63,209 nt of DNA from Mycoemilia scoparia (taxonomy: Eukaryota; Kickxellomycota; Kickxellomycetes; Kickxellales; Kickxellaceae): assembly GCA_027575805.1 (NCBI GenBank), contig JANBPU010000093.1, positions 1 through 63,209 of the forward strand. Direction: 5' to 3'. Positions 46,246 to 60,005 of the stretch are shown piece after piece. The notes under the pieces were generated by a model that searched no databases, was not told the origin of the DNA, and was given only the letters and a program-made list of their open reading frames with translations. The position numbers and the translations under genes were made by a program. How positions within the stretch are numbered: position 1 is the stretch's first letter; each line of letters starts with the position of its first letter.

Positions 46246-47694
46246 CTGAGCAGTTTGATGGGCGACCTGCGGCTGCAATTGCGAGGAACTGGAGGGGGGA
46301 ATGAAGTGGGGAGGCTGTTCGAACAAATGTATGATTGCATTGCGACTCCCATTTATATAGAAAAATGGAAAAGGCTTGCTGGTGGTCTCTGAGCCAAAGG
46401 GAACCTTTTCGAGGTCGAGTACCACATGCCGCCTATGCATACGGGAATTGTTATGTCGATGCAGGGTTTGCAGAAGTTTTGATATTAGATGCTCTGCACG
46501 CCCAAAAGAAAATAGTCCATACAAACACTTCAGGAACCAGGTAGGATTGGCGAGGGCTGGAATCAAGGCTCGCCAATCAATCAGCCCACGCGCTCTTCTG
46601 AGGATGCCGTTTTGCTTAGGGCTTTGCTCGCCAAATCTTTTTCCTATGACTTTTCGCCGCCAGCCTATGCCCTTGCAACAGTCCTGATCAACATCCTGTA
46701 AGTTTTTGCATATACTACGACGCATTTTATGGTTTAATAGCGCTTTCCTTTAGCTGAGACAATGTTACACTGCCTCCAGATGACCAAGCATTTCGCCACC
46801 AAGGAAAGTGCGTTGTCTGTGTTCCAGCAGCAGCAATAGCAGTATCGGTAGGACCCTCTGTTGACTCGCACCAGCGTCGCAAGGCCCTGAAGCAGCCATG
46901 TCTCTAGAGACCAATATTTGAACGCAGACATGGGTCTGGTGGGATGCCAGAGTGCCAGGGCGATCTGACCAACAGACAGTGGCTGGAGCCACAGCCCTTT
47001 TGGTCGGCAGCGGGGCCAGGGTGTTGAGAGCTGTGGCATTGATGAGGATTTTTATTTGACGCATATACCCCACTCTTTTCGATAGCTTCTAGAACTTGTG
47101 GTAAATTTCACTCTAAATACCCACAGAATCATGCTTCAATTACCTGAGAATAAAATCTGGGAAACGTGTCTAAATGATTCGCTTTCATGCGTTTGGATCC
47201 AGTGTCTGGTGCACAGAGAGGCTCACACTGCACGACATAAACAATAGGTTTGTACTAAGGGTGGATCATTTTTGCAGAGTTATGTAGCCAGAGTGGGCTT
47301 GTGCATGGATTCGCCCCGCTTTAGAGCAGAGATATGGATCCAGATGGCGATATCGCCGCAGATAAGATCATGGGCTTCAGGCTGGCAAAGCACAGCAATG
47401 GTGTGAGCACGTTTGATAGAAGGGGTTAACATGTAAATATTATTGGGCATGATAATAACGACAGAACTGGTTATGTTGTTTATCGAAAACTAAGACAACA
47501 GGCCAAATGGCCCAAACTAAACTACTAAGGCCTTTCCCGGCAAATGGTATGGTCCGAATCAGAAAAATAGTCACTCTTGACATGGGTGTTTGGGACCGCG
47601 TTTCAATGTTTGGGGCGCAACTATGCCACAGGGTTCCAATAGGGAGATGTCAGGATATATACTCATAAATTACCTTATATTTCACAACACATGA
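46246..47694. other. Intergenic region between PHO84-like start and SEC24-paralog stop
   Basis: About 1.45 kb. It holds the promoter of the phosphate transporter. ORFs of about 100 codons at 46734-47073 do not match any family and I consider them chance. Confidence 0.5.
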
Positions 47695-50600
47695 TCAGGC
47701 TTTGCTTACCTCCTGTTGGATTTGGCGATGGATGAAGCACAGGTAGTCGCTGTACGACAGACCCCCATTATTTTGGTCTTCTGTTAGCAGCGAAGCTACC
47801 AGGCCTTCAGATCGATCAAGCCCCTGACGAACAATGGTTATTCCAGGGGTACACGCCCTGGGGTATTGCAGATCGCCCATTATGGCTGCTACCTTGCGGC
47901 TTGTGTCGTTGGGCCTCTCGGGGATGGTTGTTAGGTGTGGATTGACCTCCTTGGGCGACGCCGCTCCGAATATGTCAGTCAAGTCCTTTTGGGTTGCATT
48001 TGAACCTATCCACATATACAGTCGCTTCTGCGCTTCTAGGATGTATATCCCCGAAGGATCAAGTCTGGAGTATGAGGCGCGAACAAGAGGTGGAAGGTTT
48101 ACCTGGCCACGCTGATTCTTTTCGCCAGCCCCGGGCTCGAGATTGTGCACTGGCGCAATGCGAGGGTAGAAGTAGGTTACGGATTGGTCGACGCTGATAC
48201 GATTGAGAAGATGCATATGATGGACCCTCAGATCTATATTTGTGTCTCCGCCCTCACGCAAAGCCATTGATTTGAGGAGAGACAGCGTGTAGAGGGGCAT
48301 GAGCTTATAGGCTTCGGGCAAAATTAGCTGACTAGGAGAGCTTCCGGACGCACAATTTCTTCGATATGCAGTGAGGACTTTGATGCAGTTTTCGGACAGC
48401 TCTCTGCGAATATCCTTAAGGGGCTCGCGCTTAGCGTTGTCGACAGCAAGTCTGGCTGCGATGTTGATGCTCGTATCCATCTCTGCGTGACGGAACAGAT
48501 TTCCAACAAGAGTTGTACAAGGGAGGGCCAGGTTGTGGACACGAATGCGTCGCTGCCCATCCGAGGTAGTATATAGAAGAGCGACTTGGAAATACACATC
48601 TTGTTTCTCGTCTAGCTTCTCGTCATGATTAAATGTCGCTCCAATCGATGTCTCGCTCGTTATTCCTCCAAGCTCAATGTCTACATGGTTGCGCATAAAG
48701 AAGCCACCAAGATACTTGTCCACACGCAGTCCATCGGAGCATCTGATACGCAGGACACCGTTGGAGCCAAATGGTCTCAGAGCCTCGGAGTGTAGATCGG
48801 TGGTAAACTTGGTACTGTCGCGATCAATGTTGAAGTTGGGGTACACTTGCATCTCGCCTCCGGTTATGTTGCACAGCTCACCAATTGTGGCAACGTCCGT
48901 GAAGGCCGAAGGGAACAGGTAAAAGCTGGCGCTAATGCCCTCGTCGACATACTTTTCGGCCCACTGGCTGTAGTACTTTGTGTTGGGATTGTACAGCTTC
49001 TTTTCATTCTCTGTATTGATAAGTTTGGTGTAGCTGCGATCATCGAGTGTTCCGGGCCCAAAGACTGGCCGGCTTGTTTGGAATGCAAAGAGCTTGCCTC
49101 CTTTCCCTTTCTATATTTACAATGTATATGTATATGTTTATCCTAAACACGGCTCGTTCAAGCGGCTTTATAAATAGTGGCCACAATGGATATACTTACG
49201 AGTGCTTCATATACCGCGGGCACGACGGCTCCAATAGTGGACTCAGCGGTGCGGTTGTTGGCAAAAAGGCTGGGGATGCGGTCCAGAATGTCCTCAATGA
49301 CCTCCCTAATTTCCATATGGATACATATTTAAAGGGGTGTCCGGGTATACCCAAATTGCAGTTCTGATATAATGATACAGGATAAAAATCCAACTTACTT
49401 CGAGTCAAAAGGATCCACCAAGAATCCGTCATGAAGAGGTACAAAAATGTCATCAATGTCAGGAACAGTCAGCATTTGTGCTTGATCCAATGATGCCTAT
49501 TGCAAAGAAAAAGGTGAATTTGTCAGGCTTTTCGTCTCAGGCTCAGAGGGGATAAGGGAAATATAGTTTACTTACAGAAAGGTTGTAGAAGTGGACATGG
49601 CGATCGTAGGTGATTAAGCCTATCTTTACTTGGTCAGGTATGCCTGGCCCCTCAAACAGCAAGCTCTTTATTGCCTTTGTGGCTGACTCTATGAGTTTGC
49701 TTTGGACAGACTGCCAGCTCACATCGATAGCAAAGATGTAAGAGGCAGGCATTGGAGGCCTGGATATAAAGTCTTTGGTGGCCAAAAACTCGATGGATCC
49801 GTGGCGGAGCTCGGGTCGGACATCCCAATCCAGACGACGACCAGAGAGGTCCAGATTGCAAAAGTAATCCGATGGGACTATATAGTCATGCATCGTCATG
49901 TTAGTACAGCCACCTGGGTGGTTTAAAAAAGCAAATCTATTTATACATACCATCGTTCTCATGTCGGCAAATATTACACACAAAGCTTTTTCCACTGTTG
50001 ACAAATACAAAGTATGGATTGATGTAAGTCTTGCAGCGAGCACAGCGAATTGGCCCCTCCTCACCAAAGTCGACGACCTGTATGGGGGTTTCGTCGTCAT
50101 GAATCTGGGCCAGCGGTTGAACAACCATCGCAATTGGTATCTGTGAAGTTTTGGCGAGCTCCTCGGTAAAAGGTATGTTGTAAGTCGACATTCTCATGAA
50201 TCTTGGGTTGCAGTTGCCCTCATCAATAGCACGGAACTTTGTGCTGGCTAATGGAACACCAGTCTTTTGGGAGGTTATGAATGGCTCATTGTCAAACAAT
50301 TTCTGATCATTTGCATGCACAGCAACGGGCGATGGCATCTGTTCAGGATCGATTCTGGGCCTGGATGGCTCAGCTGGCGCTGGTTGCTGCTGCTGCTGCT
50401 GCATCTGTGGAGGCATACCACCAATTGAGCCCCTCTGTCCTTGTTGAGGATGCGGATACGAAGGTGTGCCTGGTGCAAAGGATGTTGCTGGTGTAAACAT
50501 TTGACTCTGCTGGGGGTGATGCATTCCGGGTGAATGCCCAGTCATAGGTGGTCTATTTTGTGGAGGTTGGTGTGGGGGCTGGGGCATGGGTGGATGACCA

Positions 50601-51394
50601 GCCATACCAAGCGGCCCAGGACGAATTGCACCAGATGATGAGTGTGGGGGTAGGGGCCCAGGGCTTCCAGACGGTGGAATGCCTCCTTGTACGCTGGGAT
50701 CTGTGGGGTACACCCTCCTGGGTTTTGATTTGTGGTGTGTGTTCTATTGTATATGGTGTGTGAATTGTTTTTAGTTTGATCCACAAAGCAATGGTCGTTT
50801 AATTTATTTCAAAAATACCTACCATGTCCTGAACTTGCATTTGGCCCATTTGTGATGCAAGCCCATTTACATTTGGAAGTGGTCCTGAATTCATGCCCTG
50901 AGTGCTAGGGGAAGGAATTTGTCCTGGTGGCGACACAGGACGCACCTGTGGGTACCCATGCGGTGGAGCAGGGGGCCGTTGGCTAGTGGGTGGAACCTGA
51001 GGCCTTGCTTGGGGCTGCGCGCTGAATGCAGTAGAACTCTGGGGATACTGCTGGGCCATTGGGTGACTAGCTGCTAGTGTTGATACAAGTCAAAGTGTGA
51101 GAATGGCAAAACAGAGTGAAAATGTATGGATCAAAAACTAGAGACATAATACTAACCTGCTGGCCCAGCTTGGGGCCTAGGTGGTGGTGGACGGAATGCT
51201 TGGGGATGTGGAATTTGCCCTCCACCCATCTGATGCGATTGTGGTGGAAATTGTGGTCTCTGTTGCTGGTACTGTCCCTGAGGGGGTTGCTGGCTGATAG
51301 GAGTCCCGGGAGGACGTGGCTGGCCCTGTGGGGGTTGTTGTGGATAAGGAGGACGCTGTTGCTGCTGTCCCTGGCTCATGGGAGGCTGATTCAT
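47695..51394 (-). CDS. COPII cargo adaptor, SEC24C/D (Sfb3/Lst1) class
   Basis: A second Sec24 that packages a different cargo set into COPII vesicles. Seven exons join in frame: 51394-51157, 51070-50823, 50743-49951, 49913-49576, 49496-49399, 49305-49200 and 49110-47695, giving 1078 residues. A Pro/Gln-rich tail of about 270 residues is followed by KPRRVYPTD and by AIDEGNCNPRFMRMSTYNIP, a signature of SEC24C/D rather than A/B. The zinc finger is CARCKTYINPY with CNICR. The trunk starts at SYIFAIDVSWQS, the beta-sandwich at LRIRCSDGLRVDKYLGGFF, and the gelsolin-like domain at LDPSGIYILEAQKRLYMWIG. The exon-rich structure contrasts with the intronless SEC24 at 18 kb, so the two are old paralogs. 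Confidence 0.93.
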
Positions 51395-51850
51395 TTGTGG
51401 ATGAGGCTATGCTATATTCAGCCGGTGCTAATCTAAACTATATAGGCGATATGGTCGTCTTTCAAATAGTGTCAAACCAATTTAAGAACGGAATCTCCAA
51501 CCTAACAGGCGATGCGGCTATATGGCATATGTATAGACCAAAAAGCACAAAGTAGTATATTAGTTTAACATCAAGAAGGAAGGCAGTGGCATTGGGCTTT
51601 AATGAGTAGGCTTTACTAAGAGCATTGCCCTATTGGTTGGGCAATGCTACGATGCATTATCTTGATATAATTCACGACATGCTTCATTGAAGATCAAATC
51701 AGGATCAAAGGCTCAATGTTTGGTTTAAGGAGTTTCAACAAATAGATTTTGTGTTTTTATGATTAACAATGTTCACAAAGGGCTGTTATCCTCTTTGTTT
51801 TGAATTTAATTTTATTCCCCTCTATTTTCTGCTTTATATTTTGAATTCCC
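51395..51850. promoter_or_regulatory. Divergent promoter of the SEC24 paralog and BRN1
   Basis: 456 bp between start codons. The BRN1 side (51740-51840) is T-rich. A GGGCAATGC/GCATTGCCC inverted repeat occurs near 51618-51648 (a possible stem). No ORF. Confidence 0.45.
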
Positions 51851-54487
51851 ATGGTATCAACAGCTATCAGCTACCAAACGCCTTTGCGCAACAATGTTAA
51901 CGCCAGCCCTTACGGCACCCCACCCCAAAATGATTCTCCATTTTCTCCTCGCAATGACGATGCAGCAGAACGAAAGGCAAGGCGTAAATCGGCTATGCTC
52001 AGACAAAAGAACAGTCTCATGACACCAATGCGCTCCCGGAACAGCTGGAGAGCATCAAAGTCGTCTACACCAGGGTCTGGGTTCCCCGCAACGCCAGGAG
52101 GGTATGCCATACAGATGCCCACGTTGAGCCCCGAGGAGCTGAATCAACGATACGAAGAGTGGATGAAAATTGCTGCAGACAATGTAAGCCAGAATGGAAA
52201 AAATAGTTATTGATAATGTTCAATTAGACACAAAGGCTTATTGATATGCATATATACTATTATTTCATTATAGAAAATCAACATGAACAATACGTGGGAT
52301 TTTGCTTTGATTGACTACTTTTATGACATGAACCTTTTAAAAGATGGCGACTCCATTAACTTCCAAAAAGCATCGTGCACTTTGGATGGCTGCGTAAAAA
52401 TCTATTCTTCCCGTGTTGACTCTGTTGCATCAGAGGCAGGGAAACTACTGAATGGCTTGGCCGAGGCACCAAGTAAGTACCGCACCATTCTTTGTTTTTA
52501 GACTATTTGCATCTAAAAACTCCGATCAACAACAACCATATCCATATACTAGAAAAAGGGCAAGTAGAAGGCAATGATTATGACGAAGATGGAGAAGAGG
52601 GCAGGAAGAGCAGGAAGAAGGTAAGCCAAATGTTTAACATGTCGCTCTGAATGTGCGTTATGGTCGCTGCATAGAAACAATATATATTAAATATTCTGCT
52701 TAATACAGCCCGTTAGAACAACAAATACTCTGGCAAAAGATGACTCCCAGATCAACATCAAAAAGTTTGATTTGGAGTTTTCCGTTGACCCGCTATTTAA
52801 AAAGGCATCTGCGGATTTCGATGAGGGCGGAGCAAGCGGGCTTTTACTTAACCACCTAGCAATGGACAAGAGCGGGAAAATAGTGTTTGATGCAAGCGAT
52901 TCAAAAACAGATGAAGAGGAGGAGGTTGAAAATGAAGTTCCAGAGCTTCCTCTAAAAGTTATCCCCTTTGATCCTGAAAACTTAAGGCGTAAGTTGTGGA
53001 TCTCCAATTTCTGTATACAAAACATTTGACTGATAGTTATTAACTGTAGATGATACAATAGCCCACCTAGAAACAATTAACGAAAAGCTGGACTCCCTGG
53101 ATCTGTGTCCTTCTCTTGCCAATTTCCGATTTTCTAATGATTCTAGTATCGACTTTCTGGCGATTAAAGAATCGCTTGGCGACGATGTGCTCAATGATAC
53201 AGAGCCAGCAGCCGATGCCAATGGTAGCACAGACTTCTTTACAGGCGGTGATGATGATGATGATGATTTGATGGATGACAACATGGATGCCTTCATGGGA
53301 CAAGACGATGGAGGCTTAGAGCCACAGCCCCTCCAGGACCCCTTTTCCTTCCAGGTGACGGGAAGCGATGGTGACGGCGAGATCAATGAGTTTCGTGAAA
53401 TGCAGGCAACAAACGCCACTGGCCCTGCTGCATTTTCATTCCAGCCCATTGGTGGCTCAAATGACATTCTTTCATACTTTGACACAAAGACCATAAAGAG
53501 TTGGGCTGGACCCGAGCACTGGAAGATGCCCCTTCCAAAAAGTAGGTTTATAATCCAGTAAACTGACATTTGCAATACACATGCACTCTGATATATCACA
53601 AACTGACACCCCATTATTCAATAGGCTCCACGCAATCGTCCGTACCCGATCAGAAGCGCAAGAAGCAGGAAAAGCAGCCATTCTTCATTGACTTTATCGA
53701 GGGCGAAGAGCCAAATGAAGATGTGATTTTTGCCCTGCCGCCAAGAAAGACTGCAATATTGATGAACAAAAATGCATCAAAGGGCGATTCATTTACGCTA
53801 CCCAAAGATACTCATTACTCCTCAAAGAACCTGTTTAACCTATTCTTGAAACCAAAGATGAGATTCCAGGTCAGGTCGACTAATAGCTCGAGCACCAACT
53901 CACAATCGGAGGGGCACCCTGCAGAGTTTGGCGGATTCCAAATGGAAGGTGAAGAGGATGCCTTGCATCTGTCCCAGGAAAAGGACCTGTCGGGCATTAT
54001 GGAAGACGATGATGAGAACGATTTCTTTGATGACCCAATTGGCCCCTCTGACGGTGATATTCAAAATGCAACGTCCAGTGCGATCGGATCAGGTGGTAAC
54101 ATTGAATCGATGCCAGAGCTGAAACTCATCAAACCTCTCTACGTAAACTATGCGCGCAGGGCAAAGCGTGTCAATGTGAAGAAGCTGAAAGACAATCTCT
54201 GGCATGGCCTTTCTGGCACCAAAGACGAAGCATCCAAGACTACCCCAGATGAGCAAGGTGACGCCAACAATGAATCAGAAGCAGCGCAGGATAGTATGAA
54301 GGGAGAACAAAAGTTTAGTGAACTGGTTGGGGGGCTCAAGGACATGTACCCCAAGGAGAAACTTTCTGAAATATCGGTCCCCTTTTGCTTCATATGTCTT
54401 TTACATCTTGCTAATGAAAAGGGACTCACAATAGAGAACGAGGAGGCCTTGGGAGACCTGATTATTCGACAGAACAGCCTCACATAA
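51851..54487 (+). CDS. BRN1: Condensin complex kleisin subunit Brn1/CAP-H
   Basis: The kleisin bridges Smc2 and Smc4 heads in condensin and is needed for mitotic chromosome compaction. Six exons (51851-52183, 52274-52472, 52568-52620, 52709-52988, 53050-53541, 53625-54487) join in frame to give 739 residues. The disordered N-terminus is followed by the Smc2-binding motif region KINMNNTWDFALIDYFYDM and NFQKASCTLDGCVKIYSSRVDS, which are highly conserved in CAP-H. A long acidic stretch (GGDDDDDDLMDDNM) and the block PFFIDFIEGEEP follow, then YVNYARRAKRVNVKKLKDNLWHGL, the conserved winged-helix approach, and the C-terminal ISVPFCFICLLHLANEKGL. Exon 3 acceptor is the second AG; the first would give an early stop. 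Confidence 0.95.
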
Positions 54488-54560
54488 CTTTTTCATTGGT
54501 CAGCATCTCAAGGTTTTTGTAGGGTTTCAGATTTAAAATAAAAAGTAATAATATAACAGC

Positions 54561-55797
<1,237 letters not shown>

Positions 55798-56532
55798 TGA
55801 TAGTATTTTGGTTTCTCTATTGTGTGGTAGAATGTGAAAAAGAAATGGCTACAAGAACTTCCTGATGGCTTTGGATCAAAATAGTAGACAGCCCCAACTT
55901 CAGATTCAAGGCCGTTGCTGAGCCAAACAATCAGCTTTCAAACAGGTCAGAATGTGGTCCAAATGTCAGTCTCGTCATCACCACCAACTCCGTCTATTCA
56001 GGTATACAAAAGGCGGGCTCGTCGCCCCAATGGTTGCTTTCAGTTGAAACCACGGCTTTTAGACCGCAGGCCACCTTGGCTTCATTCATTAGACTAGCTA
56101 ATGAGTTTTGCTAGTTTGGCGGAGCGTTTTTAAAGCAAATAGTAAGGGGGGCCAGGAAGGTCACCCAGTCCTGTATAATCCACAATGCATACTGCAAAGA
56201 GTACAAGCAATAGTGCCAAAAACCTCGAATGTCAATGGCTACCAACCGCAGGACTTTGTGGGCTGATAATACACGCGTTGATTTTTAATATCAAAGCTTT
56301 CACTTATGATGAGCCATGTTTACACTTTAGTAAACACAATAGAGATCTTGAATAAATAAAAAACATTGACAAACACTTTTGTCTTCCTGTGTTTACTTTT
56401 AAGCTTAACTTTCAATTTTTGCTGGGCGCCCAAGACCAATTGCGCTTGTATTTACTTTAACCATTTGCACAAACCAGCCGTACATTCCTATTGCTACAAC
56501 AACATAGGCACAATTGGCTCAACATAACAGGA
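55798..56532. promoter_or_regulatory. Divergent promoter of FUR1 and the LRR-protein gene
   Basis: 735 bp between start codons. No ORF of interest and no repeat found. The right part is AT-rich (56270-56420). Confidence 0.4.
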
Positions 56533-59247
56533 ATGCCAAAAACGATTACCAGCCATAAGACGCCTCCGTCGCCCAGCCGGAACAAGCGCCAGAAAACATC
56601 ACAAGCATCCTCCGGGCTTGGTTCCAAGCTGCGCTCAACCTTACAAGCTCTGCGTTTCAACCATGGCTTTCAGAAAAAATGGGAGATCAGCGTTGATAAC
56701 CCTATATCTCCAACACTGACGTATAGCCATGGTTTCTACACCCCAGACCCGCAGAAGCTGGGCTCCAGGACCGATTCTTTCAAAGGCACATCAACTTTCC
56801 GCTCAGACACAGATCTCCGCACAAACAGCTTGGATGATGGGCAGTCAGTCAACGGCTTCGTGATGGTCACAGAGGAAATGGCTGGGTGTGGGAGTGGAGG
56901 GTATTTGCAGAGGGTGCAAATAGATGGCATGGGATTCACAGTCCCTCTACGCAACTCATCAGATCCAGCCAGATGGGCATCAATGCCCGCGACGTCAATA
57001 GCTGCGTCAATGGCAAACGCACCCAATAGCAATGGTATTCAGGCGGACCCCCTGCGCATCATGTACAACCCTACAAGTGTTCAAAGGAGCAAGTCGTCAA
57101 AATCCAAAGAGAGCTCGGAAAAAACACCTCCAGTAAGCGGAAGGTCCAGATTAGCTGCTCTTGTTGGAGCCACTAGATCAAAGTCAGAAAAACTTTCCAG
57201 CAAAACTTTGCGCCACAGAAAGAGCCGCAACTTTGAAAAGCGCAAGCAGCGGCAGTCGCCAGTGCTACCACATGTCCCCCCAACCACCACATCTTCTAAC
57301 CACCCACAGATTCTACCTGACCAGAGGCTTACCAACTTGAACCAAAGGCACCCATCAACACCTCCGCCAGTGCCTCCAATCCCGCCCCTTGAGCGCTACA
57401 AGCCTTTGCTCCTTAACCACCAGGGCCCCACAGAAACCAATGCAGAAAATCCTAGTGATACCGATGCCAGCAAAAGGGCTACCACATCACAACCACAGGC
57501 CGAAATTCATCGGTCTGGAAACCGCTTCTCCATCCAGTCACAGATAACAGAAGTAAAGCCGCCTAGCTCACTTGCTGCCGATACATTACAATCTGAGCCA
57601 CGGACACCACCCCCAAATCCATCTCTGCGCCGCCATAGGGACCTCTCAAATACATTGAAAACATACGATAGCACAGACACCCTATTCGAGCCCGTTCCTT
57701 CTGCGGCACAGTCCCCAGCCACTGAGCAGTGTGGTGAGGCACGGGAAACGCTTGTTGCTGATCCTGAGGACTGGTCGTTCATGTCGCCTCCACACCCGTC
57801 GTCTCCAGAATCTACAGTAAGGAAACGCACCACCTGGTCAAACGCGCTAACACTTGTCGAGTCCCCAACTGCCAACCGCACCTCGAAGTACAGGTCACCG
57901 CTGCCCAAGAACTTTCTTGAGCAAGCATCGATGGCCGCAAAGTTCATCACGGATTCGACCGCGCCAGCCGGAAAGACAGCCCGCGGACATTACTTTCATA
58001 AGAGGCGGATCCAGTCTGCGCTTGCAATGGCAAATGTGGAGGCCACACCGAAGAGGATATGGTCTCTGACGCCTCCCCCACGTTTTGAAATAAACTGCTC
58101 CGCCATAAATCGACACTCTGTTGAGCCCAACAGAAAGGAAAAGGCAAGCGGCAATAAGGCCCAGCCATTCCCCATATGCAAGCTGCCAATTCCAAAACCC
58201 ACATTCAGGGTCTCCAGCAACAGCATCCCAAGGCTGAACATGAGTCTAATGCGGTACTTTTCGTCGTGGCTCATCAACACTGCTGAAATAAGCATTGTGG
58301 GCAGCAATCGGCCTTTGTTGTGGGGGCTTGATAAACGCCATTATGCCGAGATTTTGACTGACAACTGCTGGGCAGCAATGCCACTCCTTCGAAAGGCCTC
58401 GTTGGTTAACATTGGTTTGGCCGTGGTCCCTTCTGGCTTCGAGAATCACTCGCTGGTAGAGCTGGATCTCTCATACAACTGGATAGAGGAGATTCCCCAC
58501 TGGATTGGCACTTTATCTAATCTATCTATATTAAGGCTGCGTGGAAACGTTTTGTCAACAGTCCCAGTCACTCTTGTAACTAGGTGCCGAAGCCTGAGAA
58601 CCCTTGACATGGATAGCGTTCCCAGAAGAGGGTTTAGCGTGAGCCGTCCCGAACCTTCTAACCCAACCGCCGATGTTCGCGAGGCACTATTAAAGCGCAT
58701 TCAACACCGACTTACTGACCATATCCAATCCACATTCAGGCTGTCTTTTCCCCACAATTCTCAGCAGAATTGCCAAGCCGAAGCCGAAAAGGGGGCACGG
58801 TTGTTCAAAATATATTCGCAAATTGCACAAAAAGTATCTCAAAATGACCTGCCCTCAAAGCCAGCTGCCAATAGCAGCCACCACAGCGTTGCCCAGAAGA
58901 CGGGCACTCAAGCTAGAAGGGAAGCTTTCTCAGGATCCAGCCCAACATCAACCTCGCAAACACCACATACACCCTCACCATACATTAATACACCCATCAG
59001 TACCAAATCACCTGCATCTTCGCTTTCTGGGCTGCCGGGTTCGACATTTTCCCCTGCGCCACGGGTCATATCCACCATTGGCAAGAACGCTGCCTCGCCG
59101 CAAGATACCAGGCGCCAAGGCCGGAATTGGCATTCTTCAGACGGTGGTGGGGCTTTGCTAAAGTCGTGGTCCAGGGGATCGCATCTCCCAAGCCATCAAC
59201 CCCAGCTTCCTGTGCGGGCCCAGAACATCAACATCTGTTCAGTCTAG
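56533..59247 (+). CDS. Unknown large protein with a short leucine-rich repeat region
   Basis: A single exon of 904 residues starting at the ATG at 56533 (the reading frame is open slightly upstream, but only from a TTG). The first about 580 residues are Ser/Pro/basic-rich and probably disordered, with several proline-rich segments (TPPPVPPIPPLERYKPL) that could bind SH3 or WW domains. A folded part around residues 575-710 has leucine-rich repeats (SLVELDLSYNWIEEIPHWIG, LSNLSILRLRGNVLSTVP, CRSLRTLDMD). The C-terminus is again low-complexity. Basic/Ser clusters (SRSKSEK-like TRSKSEKLSSK) suggest kinase sites. No known family is recognised; fungal LRR proteins in signalling or cell polarity are possible relatives. 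Confidence 0.75.
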   Translation: MPKTITSHKTPPSPSRNKRQKTSQASSGLGSKLRSTLQALRFNHGFQKKWEISVDNPISPTLTYSHGFYTPDPQKLGSRTDSFKGTSTFRSDTDLRTNSLDDGQSVNGFVMVTEEMAGCGSGGYLQRVQIDGMGFTVPLRNSSDPARWASMPATSIAASMANAPNSNGIQADPLRIMYNPTSVQRSKSSKSKESSEKTPPVSGRSRLAALVGATRSKSEKLSSKTLRHRKSRNFEKRKQRQSPVLPHVPPTTTSSNHPQILPDQRLTNLNQRHPSTPPPVPPIPPLERYKPLLLNHQGPTETNAENPSDTDASKRATTSQPQAEIHRSGNRFSIQSQITEVKPPSSLAADTLQSEPRTPPPNPSLRRHRDLSNTLKTYDSTDTLFEPVPSAAQSPATEQCGEARETLVADPEDWSFMSPPHPSSPESTVRKRTTWSNALTLVESPTANRTSKYRSPLPKNFLEQASMAAKFITDSTAPAGKTARGHYFHKRRIQSALAMANVEATPKRIWSLTPPPRFEINCSAINRHSVEPNRKEKASGNKAQPFPICKLPIPKPTFRVSSNSIPRLNMSLMRYFSSWLINTAEISIVGSNRPLLWGLDKRHYAEILTDNCWAAMPLLRKASLVNIGLAVVPSGFENHSLVELDLSYNWIEEIPHWIGTLSNLSILRLRGNVLSTVPVTLVTRCRSLRTLDMDSVPRRGFSVSRPEPSNPTADVREALLKRIQHRLTDHIQSTFRLSFPHNSQQNCQAEAEKGARLFKIYSQIAQKVSQNDLPSKPAANSSHHSVAQKTGTQARREAFSGSSPTSTSQTPHTPSPYINTPISTKSPASSLSGLPGSTFSPAPRVISTIGKNAASPQDTRRQGRNWHSSDGGGALLKSWSRGSHLPSHQPQLPVRAQNINICSV

Positions 59248-60005
59248 TAGTCCATAAGGCAGTCTTTGCCGTGTATATTCCACCATTATCGCATTTTCTA
59301 GCTACAAAGTAATATTTTTTACCCACATGTATAGCTGCCATACGTGTGTGTACATAAATTTTGTCCTTTAATTCTATATTATTATACTAAAGTTTTGCAT
59401 CATCCTTTATCCATTCTTTGCCAAAGCACATTATTACAGATGCGCAGCCTAGGTGCGCCTAGAGCTTTGAATTTGCGCGCTATCACACCATGCGTTGGTC
59501 ATGGCAGGAAGGCTGCCAGCAGCGCCCGCCCACACAGGCTAACCACAAAACAGGAGCAGCAGCAACAACAACACCAAGTAATATGGTGGCGGACTTAATA
59601 TTTACCTACAAACAAAACTGGGAAATATGTGGCGGCTGAGGGGAAGGGCGGCCAGGCAGTGGGAGCAGCGACCACAATGCCTGCCACAGAGACAAAAAGG
59701 CTTGAGGCCAAAGTGGGAATAACAACGAGCCATTGCTTGCAAGTCACTGGCACGATCCGCCATAGCACCGTTTTCTTACTCACTCAGGCCCTCGCACACT
59801 AATACGCACATTGCCTAGTCTGGTCTTCTGATTCACTGCTGTTTGTTTACTACTGCAGATTTATTGCCCAAACATCTCTCCACCACCTCCATTCTGCTCC
59901 TTGTTTGTAACTCTTCCTTTCTACTTGCTCCTAAAGCTTTTACTTCTATTCTTTACCCATCCCAGCACATCTATCTGTTTTATTGTCAAGCTATTTGTCT
60001 TCATA
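59248..60005. other. Intergenic region before the Rrm4-like gene
   Basis: Tandem spacer with the promoter of the RRM gene; the last 200 bp are pyrimidine-rich. An ORF on the minus strand at 59595-59783 has no recognisable content. Confidence 0.5.

Noticed and set aside
46246..46725. Upstream extension of the phosphate transporter reading frame
   Set aside because: The frame is open by chance; the family's N-terminus begins at the ATG at 46245, and the extension has no similarity to transporters.
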